NCBI RefSeq assembly: GCF_002192695.1
Contig: NZ_MTLG01000114.1
Location: forward strand, 1-40,290
Direction: 5' to 3'
Origin: Achromobacter xylosoxidans
Lineage (GTDB): Bacteria > Pseudomonadota > Gammaproteobacteria > Burkholderiales > Burkholderiaceae_B
DNA: 40,290 bases
Made by a program: the position numbers and the translations under genes. Positions 1 to 8,450 of the stretch are shown here, in pieces; position 1 is the stretch's first letter, and each line of letters starts with the position of its first letter. The notes beneath the pieces were generated by a model. It was not told the DNA's origin. It made no database searches and saw nothing but the letters and a program-made list of their open reading frames with translations.

Positions 1-1017
<1,017 letters not shown>

Positions 1018-1054
1018 TGCCCCCAACGGCGCGCGCATTGCGTGCGCTTGCGGT

Positions 1055-1078
1055 GCCCCCCAAAAGGGGGCGTTTTTT
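1055..1078 (+). terminator. Intrinsic terminator after ffh
   Basis: A six-base-pair GCCCCC/GGGGGC stem (1055-1060 with 1066-1071) with a five-base loop is followed by G and six T. It sits about 40 bases after the ffh stop codon. Confidence 0.8.
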
Positions 1079-1122
1079 CCTTGAGGCGGCCCGGCGAAAA
1101 AGGCCTTCTTGCATCGGATTGG

Positions 1123-1145
1123 AATGCCCCTGTTGGGGCATTTTT
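1123..1145 (+). terminator. Second intrinsic terminator after ffh
   Basis: An AATGCCCC/GGGGCATT stem with loop TGTT runs into five T (1141-1145). It probably backs up the terminator at 1055. Confidence 0.7.
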
Positions 1146-1159
1146 CATTAGAGACGGGC

Positions 1160-1189
1160 AAAAAAATGGCCAGACATTGCGTCTGGCCA
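1160..1189 (-). terminator. Intrinsic terminator for lysM (minus strand)
   Basis: A nine-base-pair stem (TGGCCAGAC at 1167-1175 with GTCTGGCCA at 1181-1189) is flanked on its left by seven A, which read as a T run on the minus strand. It lies about 90 bases beyond the stop of the minus-strand gene at 1278, where a terminator is expected. Confidence 0.8.
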
Positions 1190-1277
1190 AGTAATCGCGG
1201 CTAGCAGGGGGCGCCTGCCGCGATGCAAGCCGGAAAGCGCATGGGTGCCTTCCGGCCTGTCCGATTTACGGCAGTGA

Positions 1278-1724
1278 TCAGGACAGGGGCGGAATGCGCA
1301 GCACCTGGCCCGGGTAGATCTTGTCGGGGCTGGTCAGCATGGGCTTGTTGGCTTCGAAGATCAGATTGTTCTTGGCGCCCTGGCCCTTGCCGTATTGCGC
1401 TTCGGCAATCTTCCACAGGTTGTCGCCCTTCTGCACCGTGTACATCTTGGCTTCCGGGGCGGCCTGTTTCACCTTCAGTTGGTTGTCCACCTGGGCCACG
1501 CCCACGGTGTTGCCCAGCGCCAGAGTGATCTTCTCTGCCGCTTCCGTGCTGAGGGCCTCGCCCGCCACCGTGACCTTGTCGCCGTCGACCGAGATCTGCA
1601 AGCCGTCGGCATTCAGGCCGTGCTTATCCAGCTCTTTCTTCAATTCGTCCGCCGTCGCGGCCTTGGCCTCGCTGGCGCCGAAGAGCTTTTCTCCAACGTC
1701 CTTGATGAAATTGAGCAGACCCAT
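1278..1724 (-). CDS. lysM: BON and LysM domain protein (Kbp/YgaU type)
   Basis: The 148-residue protein has an N-terminal helix, a BON domain (about residues 23-90, with DGLQISVDGDKVTVAGE and the later GVAQVDNQL) and a C-terminal LysM domain (about 93-146, YTVQKGDNLWKIAEAQYG through YPGQVLRIP). E. coli Kbp (YgaU), a cytoplasmic potassium-binding protein, has the same size and domain order, so the same role is inferred. There is no signal peptide. The gene is monocistronic on the minus strand with its own terminator. The start chosen gives MGLLNFIKDVGEKLFG, the usual N-terminus of the family. Confidence 0.9.
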   Translation of the reverse strand: MGLLNFIKDVGEKLFGASEAKAATADELKKELDKHGLNADGLQISVDGDKVTVAGEALSTEAAEKITLALGNTVGVAQVDNQLKVKQAAPEAKMYTVQKGDNLWKIAEAQYGKGQGAKNNLIFEANKPMLTSPDKIYPGQVLRIPPLS

Positions 1725-1767
1725 AGTGTTTCCTTTATCTATGTTGCGGTGAGAGAAACAAGTGCCA

Positions 1768-2085
1768 TCAGGGCTTTTGGCCCATGAACATTTTGCGCAC
1801 GACGCCGGCGATCAAGGTCAGCACGGCGCCACCGACGCCGCCGCCGACCACGCTGCTGGCGATCGCGGAAAGATCCAGTCCTGTATTGCCTGCTGCAGCC
1901 GCGCTGGCTCCCGCGGTGATCATCGGGGCCAGCCAGGAACCCCCTGCCAGGCCGCCGATGGCGCCTGCAATGGTATTGCCCAACGGACCCAGGTTGAACT
2001 GCTGGAGCATCTTCCCCAAGCCATTGCCCCCGGCCGCGCCGGCGACAAGCTGGATGATCAGGTTGATGATGACTGCGGTGTTCAT
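1768..2085 (-). CDS. Small glycine/alanine-rich membrane protein, unknown function
   Basis: A 105-residue hydrophobic protein that I do not recognise by name. It starts with a membrane-type segment (MNTAVIINLIIQLVAGAAGG), has a glycine-rich middle (IAGAIGGLAGG, then WLAPMITAG) and a second hydrophobic segment near the C-terminus (VVGGGVGGAVLTLIAGVV) followed by basic RKMFMGQK. The start at 2085 is preceded on the minus strand by a strong GAGGAGG ribosome binding site; a longer in-frame start at 2118 lacks this. It lies just upstream of lysM on the same strand with a 43-base gap, so the two may be co-transcribed. Similar anonymous membrane proteins are common in Bordetella relatives. Confidence 0.7.
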   Translation of the reverse strand: MNTAVIINLIIQLVAGAAGGNGLGKMLQQFNLGPLGNTIAGAIGGLAGGSWLAPMITAGASAAAAGNTGLDLSAIASSVVGGGVGGAVLTLIAGVVRKMFMGQKP

Positions 2086-2307
2086 GATGCCTCCTCTGCC
2101 CCGCGGGGCGATGTGCAACGCTAGAACAACAGCAAGACAAGAGTACGAAACCAGCAGGAACGATTATGACTCGCACATTCCCCGCACGACGAGGGGTTAA
2201 CGTGTAACAGGTTGCTAGCCTGCTGGCAGACTACGCAAGAATGCTGGTCAGTTTGCAGGGAATGCACCGCGCTGGGCCTAAACCGCATCCGGCGCGCGGC
2301 TACATGC

Positions 2308-2338
2308 GACAAGGGCCGCTATCGCAGCGGCCCTTGTC
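2308..2338. terminator. Long hairpin after thiS, terminator-like
   Basis: A perfect 13-base-pair stem (2308-2320 with 2326-2338) has a five-base loop. It sits 27 bases beyond the minus-strand thiS stop. Only TTTG follows on the plus side and there is no T run on the minus side, so termination is likely but weakly supported. Confidence 0.5.
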
Positions 2339-2365
2339 TTTGCAGCGTTCAGCGCGGCGCGGGTG

Positions 2366-2566
2366 TCAGCCGCCGCCCACCGCGACCACGATCTCGACCT
2401 GGTCGCCGTCGCTCAGCGCGGTTTGCGCGTGCTGGCTCTTGGGCACGATTTCGCCGTTGCGTTCCACGGCCACACGCTTGCCGGCATAGCCCAGGGCCTC
2501 CAGCAGTTCATTCACGGTCGTGTCCAGGGGAAACTCCCGTGCGTCTCCGTTCAGGGTGATGTGCAT
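2366..2566 (-). CDS. thiS: Sulfur carrier protein ThiS
   Basis: ThiS is a ubiquitin-fold protein of 66 residues. Its C-terminal Gly-Gly is adenylated and then thiocarboxylated to supply sulfur for the thiazole ring of thiamine. The sequence ends in VAVGGG, giving the required terminal diglycine, and has the typical start MHITLNGDAREF followed by TVNELLEALGY. It lies 14 bases downstream of pip on the same strand and is probably the last gene of the trmB-pip-thiS transcript. The usual partners thiG and thiE are not in this window. Confidence 0.88.
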   Translation of the reverse strand: MHITLNGDAREFPLDTTVNELLEALGYAGKRVAVERNGEIVPKSQHAQTALSDGDQVEIVVAVGGG

Positions 2567-2580
2567 GCAGGTCTCCTCAG

Positions 2581-3519
2581 TTATCGCGCATAGCCGTCGG
2601 TGGCGGCGATCAGCCGCGCCAACGTGCCGGGTTCGTCAAACGCATGACCCGCGTCCGGGACCAGGTGGAATTCGGCCTCGGGCCAGGCACGGTGCAGGTC
2701 CCAGGCGGTACGCGCGGGCGTGCAGACGTCGTAGCGGCCCTGCACGATGGTGCCCGGAATGCCGCGCAGCTTGTGCGCATCGCGGATCAGCTGGCCTTCT
2801 TCCATGAAGCCGCGGTTCACGAAATAGTGGTTCTCGATGCGCGCGAACGCCAGCGCGGCGCGGTCGGCGGCATGGCTTTGCTGATGGCGCGGGCTGGGCA
2901 GCAGCGTGATGGTGCTGTCTTCCCATTTGCTCCAGGCCTTCGCGGCGCGCAACTGTTCGGCCGGATCATCCCCCGTCAGGCGCTTGTGATAAGCCGCGAC
3001 CAGATCGCCGCGCTCGTCTTCCGGAATCGGCGCCAGGTACTCTTCCCAACGGTCGGGGAACAGCCACGACGCGCCTTCCTGGTAGAACCAATGGATCTCC
3101 GAGCGGCGCAGGCTGAAGATGCCGCGCAGCACCAGCTCGCTGACGTGGGACACATGCGTTTCCGCATAGGCCAGCGCCAGCGTCGACCCCCAGGATCCGC
3201 CGAACACCAGCCATTTTTCCGCGCCCATGACCTCGGTGCGCAGGCGCTCGATGTCGGACACCAGATCCCAGGTCGTGTTGTTCTCCAGGCTGGCGTGGGG
3301 CTGCGAACGGCCGCAACCGCGCTGATCGAACAGCAGCACGTTGTAGCGCTGAGGATCGAACAGTTGCCGGTGCACGGGCGAGCAGCCGCTGCCGGGGCCG
3401 CCATGCAGGAACACGGCGGGCTTGCCCTGCGGATTGCCGCAGAGTTCCCAATAGATCTGGTGGCCGTCGCCGGTGTCCAGCGTGCCTTGGCGGTAGGGTT
3501 CGATGGGCGGATATAGCAT
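2581..3519 (-). CDS. pip: Proline iminopeptidase
   Basis: This 312-residue alpha/beta hydrolase of peptidase family S33 removes N-terminal proline from peptides in the cytoplasm. The oxyanion motif HGGPGSG is at residues 39-45, the nucleophile elbow GGSWGS at 107-112 (Ser109) and the catalytic His in DAGHAFDEPG (His292). Length and the conserved DQRGCGRS segment match the family. Its ATG shares one base with the trmB stop (TGATG), so the two genes are translationally coupled. Confidence 0.94.
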   Translation of the reverse strand: MLYPPIEPYRQGTLDTGDGHQIYWELCGNPQGKPAVFLHGGPGSGCSPVHRQLFDPQRYNVLLFDQRGCGRSQPHASLENNTTWDLVSDIERLRTEVMGAEKWLVFGGSWGSTLALAYAETHVSHVSELVLRGIFSLRRSEIHWFYQEGASWLFPDRWEEYLAPIPEDERGDLVAAYHKRLTGDDPAEQLRAAKAWSKWEDSTITLLPSPRHQQSHAADRAALAFARIENHYFVNRGFMEEGQLIRDAHKLRGIPGTIVQGRYDVCTPARTAWDLHRAWPEAEFHLVPDAGHAFDEPGTLARLIAATDGYAR

Positions 3520-4343
3520 CAGGCGACTCGCTTGAAGATCAGGTCCCAGACACCGTGGCCCAGGCGCAGGCCGCGGCTCTCGAATTTGGTCAGGGGGCGG
3601 TAATCGGGGCGCGGCGCGTAGCCGTCAGCGGTATTGGCAAGCTGCGGCTCGTTGCCCAGCACCTCCAGCATCTGCACCGCGTAGTCTTCCCAGTCGGTGG
3701 CGCAATGGATGTAGCCGCCCGGCGCAATGCGGCTGGCCAAGAGCGAGATGAACGCGGGCTGGATCAGGCGGCGCTTGTGATGGCGCTTCTTGGGCCACGG
3801 ATCCGGGAAATAGATATGCACGCCGGCCAGCGAGTCGGGGGCGATCATGTCGCGCACCACTTCCACCGCGTCGTGCTGGATGATGCGCAGGTTCGGGATG
3901 CTGGAGTCCTCGATGCGACGCAGCAGCGAGCCGACGCCGGCGTTGAACACCTCCACGCCCAGGAAGTTGTCGTCCGGACGCGCCAGCGCGATCTTCTCGG
4001 TGGTCTCGCCCATGCCGAAGCCGATCTCCAGTACCGTCGGGGCCTGCCGGCCGAAGGCGGCGGCGGGATCCAGGCGGCGCGGCGCATAGGGAATGGACCA
4101 TTGGCCCATCAGGCGCTCGAGCGCGGCCAGCTGGCCCTGCGTAATGTGGCCGCGGCGGTGCACGAAACTGCGGATATGGGTTGCGCCCGGGCTGTTGGGA
4201 GCGTGCGCGGTACTGGCCAGCGCCGCCTGCGTTTCCGGGGAAACGGCGGCGGGCGCAGCCTCGCTGCCGGGCGTGGCGGGGGTGCTTGCGGCAGCCGGGG
4301 CCGAGGCGGCTGCGGGGTGGTTGTCGGGGGTGTTCGTATTCAT
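3519..4343 (-). CDS. trmB: tRNA (guanine-N7-)-methyltransferase TrmB
   Basis: TrmB methylates G46 in the variable loop of tRNA using S-adenosylmethionine. The SAM-binding motif VLEIGFGMGE is at residues 104-113, the family signature YFPDPWPKKRHHKRRL lies near residue 176, and the C-terminal TKFESRG segment is present. An alanine- and proline-rich, low-complexity extension of about 55 residues precedes the conserved core, so translation could also begin further in; the annotated ATG is the longest start. It is the first gene of trmB-pip-thiS on the minus strand and is divergent from tRNA-Gly. Confidence 0.93.
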   Translation of the reverse strand: MNTNTPDNHPAAASAPAAASTPATPGSEAAPAAVSPETQAALASTAHAPNSPGATHIRSFVHRRGHITQGQLAALERLMGQWSIPYAPRRLDPAAAFGRQAPTVLEIGFGMGETTEKIALARPDDNFLGVEVFNAGVGSLLRRIEDSSIPNLRIIQHDAVEVVRDMIAPDSLAGVHIYFPDPWPKKRHHKRRLIQPAFISLLASRIAPGGYIHCATDWEDYAVQMLEVLGNEPQLANTADGYAPRPDYRPLTKFESRGLRLGHGVWDLIFKRVA

Positions 4344-4478
4344 AGCCCGGATTGTAGTGGCAGGTCCGGCGCGCCGCTGTCGCCCAGATGCACTAAATTG
4401 GGGACATATTTATAGCCTTGAGGCTGAAGACCTCCGGCGCAAGACGGCGGCCGCCCGCGTCGATGAAAAAAGGCGCGC

Positions 4479-4484
4479 TATAAT
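4479..4484 (+). promoter_or_regulatory. Promoter -10 box for tRNA-Gly
   Basis: A perfect TATAAT lies 43 bases before the mature tRNA 5' end. No good -35 hexamer is visible at 17 bp spacing, so only the -10 element is called. Confidence 0.6.
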
Positions 4485-4527
4485 CGCCGCCTCTGCTTCG
4501 GCTTTGCGCCGAGGGCACGACACCCGA

Positions 4528-4601
4528 GCGGGTGTAGTTCAATGGTAGAACGGCGGCTTCCCAAGCCTCAAGCGTGGGTTCGATTCCCATCACCCGCTCC
4601 A
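4528..4601 (+). tRNA. tRNA-Gly (anticodon CCC)
   Basis: A complete 74-base tRNA with encoded CCA. Acceptor arms GCGGGTG and CACCCGC pair perfectly, the D arm reads GTTCAATGGTAGAAC, the anticodon loop in GCTTCCCAAGC gives CCC, and the T arm contains GGTTCGATTCC. An integrase gene follows 240 bases downstream, so the 3' end of this tRNA is the likely integration site of the element to the right. The tRNA is intact, as expected when an element restores the gene on integration. Confidence 0.96.
4584..4601 (+). other. Probable attachment site (attL) in the tRNA-Gly 3' end
   Basis: ICEclc-type elements integrate into an 18-base sequence at the 3' end of tRNA-Gly, and the P4-type integrase next door fits this. 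The last 18 bases of the tRNA are marked on that precedent. No second copy of this segment is seen in the window, so the right end (attR) is missing and the exact limits cannot be confirmed. Confidence 0.5.
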
Positions 4602-4841
4602 CTTCGACTTTCCAGGGACTTCCACCGAACGCCAGGGAACGTCGTAAGTCATTGTCAGGATTGAGATTTTTACCTGATCTCAATCCACCGACATCCAGCG
4701 AAATCCACTCCCAGCCGGTTCTAACTGGTACGTTGAGCGGTACACTGGCAATACGGAGGTCCCCAAAACCGTATTGTTGCTGGAGGAGCCGGGGTTCCGT
4801 CGGGAACATGGCATCCAACTCGCTTCGCAGGAGTTGGACTC

Positions 4842-6770
4842 ATGCTTTCAGACCTCCAGGTTCGACAGGCCAAGGTGACCGGCAAGGCGTATTCGCTTGT
4901 CGATTTCGACGGTCTCTACTTTTACATCTCCGCCACCGGCTTCAAGGCCTGGCACTTCCGCTTCACTTGGGGCGGCAAGCGCGAGCGCATGTCCTTGGGT
5001 GGCTATCCCGCGCTTTCCCTGAAAGACGCTCGCAATCTGCGCGACGAGGCCCGGGCCATGCTGGCCAAGGGCATCAACCCGCATTCGGAGCGCAAGCGCA
5101 AGCGCCACGCCATCGTCCTGGCGGGCGAGCACACCTTCCAGGCCATCTACGACAAATGGCTGGCCCACCGCAGCCTCTCTCTGGAAAATGAGGGTCGCCA
5201 GAGCACGCCCAAACAGATCGGACGCGTCTTCGCCAAGGATGTGTTTCCCGTATTGCGCCACCTGACCGTCTACGACGTCACCCGCGCCCACCTGCTGGAC
5301 ATCATCGGCAGAGTGGAAAAGCGTGGCTCGCTGTCGGTCGCCGAGAAGCTGCGCACCTGGTTCAGCCAGCTATTCACCTACGCCTCGGTGGTGGTGTCCA
5401 ACATGGGCGACAACCCGGCCAAGGATTTGGATGTGGTGGCGATGCCGCTGCCGCCGGTGGAGAACAACCCCTTTTTGCGCATGCCCGAACTGCCGGCAAT
5501 GCTGCAGACGTTGCGCAAGTACAGCGGCCGCCTGAATACGCAACTGGGTCTACGTCTGCTGCTGCTCACGGGCGTGCGCACCGGTGAATTGCGCTACGCC
5601 ACGCCCGATCAGTTCGATCTGGAGCGCGGTCTGTGGATCATCCCGGTTGTCAGGCTCAAGCAACGCAAGCAGCTCACCAAGAAGAAGCGCCAGCGTTTCG
5701 CCGACATCCCGCCGTACATCGTGCCACTGTCATTGCAGGCACAAGAAGTCGTTCGTCATCTGCTGGGAAATCTGAAGCCAGCGCAGGTCTATCTCATTCC
5801 CGGTGATTGGTGCCTGAAAAAACCTCTCAGCGAGAACACGCTCAATGGCGCGCTCAAGCGCATGGGCTATGAAGACCAGCTCACTGGGCACGGCGTTCGC
5901 GCCACCATCTCGACCGCGCTCAATGAATTGGGCTATCCGCCCAAGTGGGTAGACGCCCAACTTTCGCATGCCGATCCGGATCGGATCAGCGCGACCTACA
6001 ACCACGCCGAGTACGTCGAGCAGCGCCGCGTCATGATGCAAGACTGGGCCGACCGCCTGGACTTGTTCGAGCAGAATCAGGTCGAAGTTGCCAGCACGCA
6101 CCTGACCATCACGCTGCAGGGTCTGCCCACGATTGCCGGACAGGCGGCAGCGCAGCCGCCCGCCATGAATCCAAACGCCCCTCAGTTGATCGTTGCGCCT
6201 GCACCGGATGCGCCAGCGGTTCCAGCTTCCGTCTATCGACTTTCGGCGGTGCATCTGCCCGAGTACGCGCGACCCACGCTGTCAGAGGTGCAGCGCGAGC
6301 GCTTGCAATTGCTGGAGATGTTCGAGGCATCCCACAACCTGTCGGTGGCCGACTACGCCAAGCTGGTTGGCAAGTCCCGCCGCTGGATCACTTACGAGAT
6401 TCAGGCTGGCAATCTCCTGTCGATCCATCTGGGTCACCGTGGACAGCGCGTCCCGGACTGGCAACTCAACCCCATCAAACGCAAGCTGATTCAGGCTGTC
6501 CTGAAGCTGGTGCCGCGCGGCATCGACACCTGGCACATCTATCACGCACTGCTGCGGCCATACGATGCCCTGGGCAAGTGTCCAGTCATCGAGGCAGTCG
6601 ATCCGACCAACCTGCATCTTGCAGCTCGACTGGTCGCCGCACATGCCATAGAAACCGATGAGCTTGCAGAGCAATCGGAAGTATCTCCGGTGCTGGCCAG
6701 GCAGACTGCAGAGCGCCTGGTAAAAACGGCAATGTTGGTTGATACGCCCGAAGATCTGGTCGCCCGTTGA
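4842..6770 (+). CDS. P4-type tyrosine integrase with long C-terminal extension
   Basis: A 642-residue site-specific recombinase expected to integrate and excise the element at tRNA-Gly. Residues 1-90 are the P4-type arm-binding domain (GLYFYISATGFKAWHFRF, SLGGYPALSLKDAR). The catalytic domain shows Arg246 (TGVRTGEL), His350 and Arg353 (HGVR), His376 (QLSH) and the nucleophile Tyr386 (ATYNHAEY). P4-type integrases are often about 400 residues, but ICEclc-type ones are about 650, so the size fits that group. Residues about 500-600 resemble Xre/MbcA/ParS antitoxin-type domains: a helix-turn-helix-like KLVGKSRRWITYEI, then WHIYHALLRPYDALGKCPVIEA. The ATG at 4842 has an AGGAG ribosome binding site. 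Confidence 0.93.
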   Translation: MLSDLQVRQAKVTGKAYSLVDFDGLYFYISATGFKAWHFRFTWGGKRERMSLGGYPALSLKDARNLRDEARAMLAKGINPHSERKRKRHAIVLAGEHTFQAIYDKWLAHRSLSLENEGRQSTPKQIGRVFAKDVFPVLRHLTVYDVTRAHLLDIIGRVEKRGSLSVAEKLRTWFSQLFTYASVVVSNMGDNPAKDLDVVAMPLPPVENNPFLRMPELPAMLQTLRKYSGRLNTQLGLRLLLLTGVRTGELRYATPDQFDLERGLWIIPVVRLKQRKQLTKKKRQRFADIPPYIVPLSLQAQEVVRHLLGNLKPAQVYLIPGDWCLKKPLSENTLNGALKRMGYEDQLTGHGVRATISTALNELGYPPKWVDAQLSHADPDRISATYNHAEYVEQRRVMMQDWADRLDLFEQNQVEVASTHLTITLQGLPTIAGQAAAQPPAMNPNAPQLIVAPAPDAPAVPASVYRLSAVHLPEYARPTLSEVQRERLQLLEMFEASHNLSVADYAKLVGKSRRWITYEIQAGNLLSIHLGHRGQRVPDWQLNPIKRKLIQAVLKLVPRGIDTWHIYHALLRPYDALGKCPVIEAVDPTNLHLAARLVAAHAIETDELAEQSEVSPVLARQTAERLVKTAMLVDTPEDLVAR

Positions 6771-7321
6771 GCTGAGGCCGGACGGCAGCCCGTCCGGTCA
6801 AGGTCCAAGCAGGGAACCAATAGGTCGATCGTTGCATGACCACCCGCCAACTCGCACTTTCCAAGTGTTGGTAGGCCGTGTTTAGCGTCGAATCTGCGCT
6901 TGGCAGTCACCATAGGTGACTTCTCTGTGATGCTATCTCGCTATATCAGTATCCCCATCGGATATGACGCCAGCGGATTTCCGCAGCCAATCCCAAGCCC
7001 GGATCAATAGATTCCGACCGCTCGCAGCTTTTTCAAACCGCTGCCGTATCAGACCATACCGATACGGTTTTGCGTGAGCCGCCACTTCTCACGATCCTGA
7101 TAGCGCAAGCGTCACTGTCGAGCCGCGACTGACGCTCGCTTTTCTTGTGCTCAATGGATTTTTGTACATCGAGCACACAACGCCTACTCGTTGCGCGAAC
7201 TGATCAGAAGTAATCAAAAGCGGGCGTCATCACTCGCGTCTTGCGCGGACAACAGGCCGACCATGAGGACGGCTGCAAAAGCAGTCGGCCCTGTAGTTCT
7301 TCTCCTGGAAGGAGACGGAGC
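6771..7321. other. Non-coding gap after the integrase with three inverted repeats
   Basis: I see no convincing gene in these 551 bases. Three inverted repeats stand out: an 8-base-pair hairpin CCGGACGG/CCGTCCGG at 6778-6797 just after the integrase stop; CCGTATC/GATACGG at 7044-7067 followed by TTTT; and AGCGTCA/TGACGCT at 7108-7136 followed by CGCTTTTCTT, which looks like a terminator. The gap looks lower in GC than its neighbours. Cargo genes may have been gained or lost here, because other elements of this class do not place integrase next to the parA module. Confidence 0.5.
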
Positions 7322-8077
7322 ATGCACGAGAACAAAAATGATGCACCAACATCAAAGGTGTTCTACCGCCCGCTCGAAGCGTCCATCCGCTGGGCCGGAC
7401 TGCTGCGATACGAGCAGGCGATCCTGGCTTCGGTCTCGTCGCCGATGAATCTGCCGCAGTCGCTGGACTGTCCACGTTTGGGCGAACTGCGGCTGTACAC
7501 CGACCGCATCTATGACGGCATCCTCAACGGGGAACTGCCCTTCGGGCAGCACGGCATCACGACGCGCGACACCGCGTTGATTGAATCGCCTGATCTGACG
7601 GTACGCCATGTCGATCTGAAGTGCTGGATGCGCCAGCACTACCCCGAGCAGCGGCCCGGCTTTCTCTTCTCCCGCAGCGAGCGCATCACCCATCCCTTCA
7701 TCTCTCTGGAAACAGGGCAAGCCATGCTGGTCGAACGCCAGGCTTTGAAATCCGTCCTGGAACAGACCAAACGTCAGCTTCGCGAGTTGCAGGACAAGCA
7801 TGACGCGCTGCTCAAGCAGCCCACGGTGATTCCGGCATGCGCGCAGTCTCCGATCAGTGATCGAGCCGAGGCCACCTACCTGAACATCGTTGGCGGCCTG
7901 TTGGAGCTGATGCTCGGCCAGTCGCCATCGGGCACGCCGTACTCCAGCTTCAAGACGCAGGAGGCCGTGGTCAGCGCGCTGGTCGCCCATCACAGCGGCG
8001 CCATGGGCATCGCGGAGCGGACATTGAACGGTAAGTTCGCCACCGCCAGGCGCCGGCTGCGTAGCGCCTCCCGCTGA
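7322..8077 (+). CDS. ICE-associated protein of unknown function
   Basis: A 251-residue soluble protein that I do not recognise. The ATG at 7322 follows a strong GGAAGGAGACGGAG ribosome binding site; the upstream in-frame extension has low-complexity basic sequence and no ribosome binding site. A predicted coiled-coil stretch (about residues 137-165, ERQALKSVLEQTKRQLRELQDKHDALLKQ) separates an N-terminal part from a C-terminal region containing YSSFKTQEAVVSALVAHHSGAMGIAERTLNGKFATARRRL, which looks like a helical DNA-binding or oligomerisation segment. It lies 118 bases before alpA and may be expressed with the maintenance genes. Confidence 0.75.
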   Translation: MHENKNDAPTSKVFYRPLEASIRWAGLLRYEQAILASVSSPMNLPQSLDCPRLGELRLYTDRIYDGILNGELPFGQHGITTRDTALIESPDLTVRHVDLKCWMRQHYPEQRPGFLFSRSERITHPFISLETGQAMLVERQALKSVLEQTKRQLRELQDKHDALLKQPTVIPACAQSPISDRAEATYLNIVGGLLELMLGQSPSGTPYSSFKTQEAVVSALVAHHSGAMGIAERTLNGKFATARRRLRSASR

Positions 8078-8108
8078 GATTTGCCAGCTTGTATGTGCAG
8101 TCGCGGAG

Positions 8109-8151
8109 ATTGCATTTGCAATGTCTTTTCGCAGCCGTGTCTATTGAATAG
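8109..8151. promoter_or_regulatory. Paired palindromes upstream of alpA, candidate operators
   Basis: ATTGCA-TT-TGCAAT (8109-8122) and CTATT-G-AATAG (8141-8151) lie 32 bases apart, start to start, just before the alpA ribosome binding site. This is where a regulator of the alpA-parA-parB transcript would bind. The regulator is unknown. Confidence 0.4.
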
Positions 8152-8195
8152 AGGTCACGCCAACAAACGCCACTGAGCGTTCAGGAGTGACTGCC

Positions 8196-8408
8196 ATGTC
8201 GCAAACATCTGTACTGCAGCCAAACGAGCGCCGCATCCTGCGCCTGGAAGAAGTCGAAGCGAAATCCGGTTTCAAACGCGCCCACATCTACAACCTGATG
8301 AAGAAGCGCCAGTTCCCGCAGGCGCTGCGTCTGGGCGTGCGCGCTGTGGGCTGGGACTCTATCGAAATCGATCAGTGGATCGACGAGCGCGTCAACAGCC
8401 GGGCCTGA
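8196..8408 (+). CDS. alpA: AlpA family regulator / excisionase-like protein
   Basis: A 70-residue MerR-like winged-helix protein of the AlpA family. AlpA proteins activate integrase genes or act as excisionases of P4-type elements. The core ILRLEEVEAKSGFKRAHIYNLMKKRQFPQALRLGVRAVGWDSIEIDQWI shows the family signatures (RLEEV, YNLMKKRQFPQ, VGWDSIEIDQWI). The ATG at 8196 has an AGGAG at 8-base spacing; a GTG three codons upstream overlaps that site. It is the first gene of the tightly packed module that continues with parA 42 bases later. Confidence 0.9.
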   Translation: MSQTSVLQPNERRILRLEEVEAKSGFKRAHIYNLMKKRQFPQALRLGVRAVGWDSIEIDQWIDERVNSRA

Positions 8409-8450
8409 CCCGTTCTCCCGCGGACTTTTCATCTTGACACGGAGAACGCC

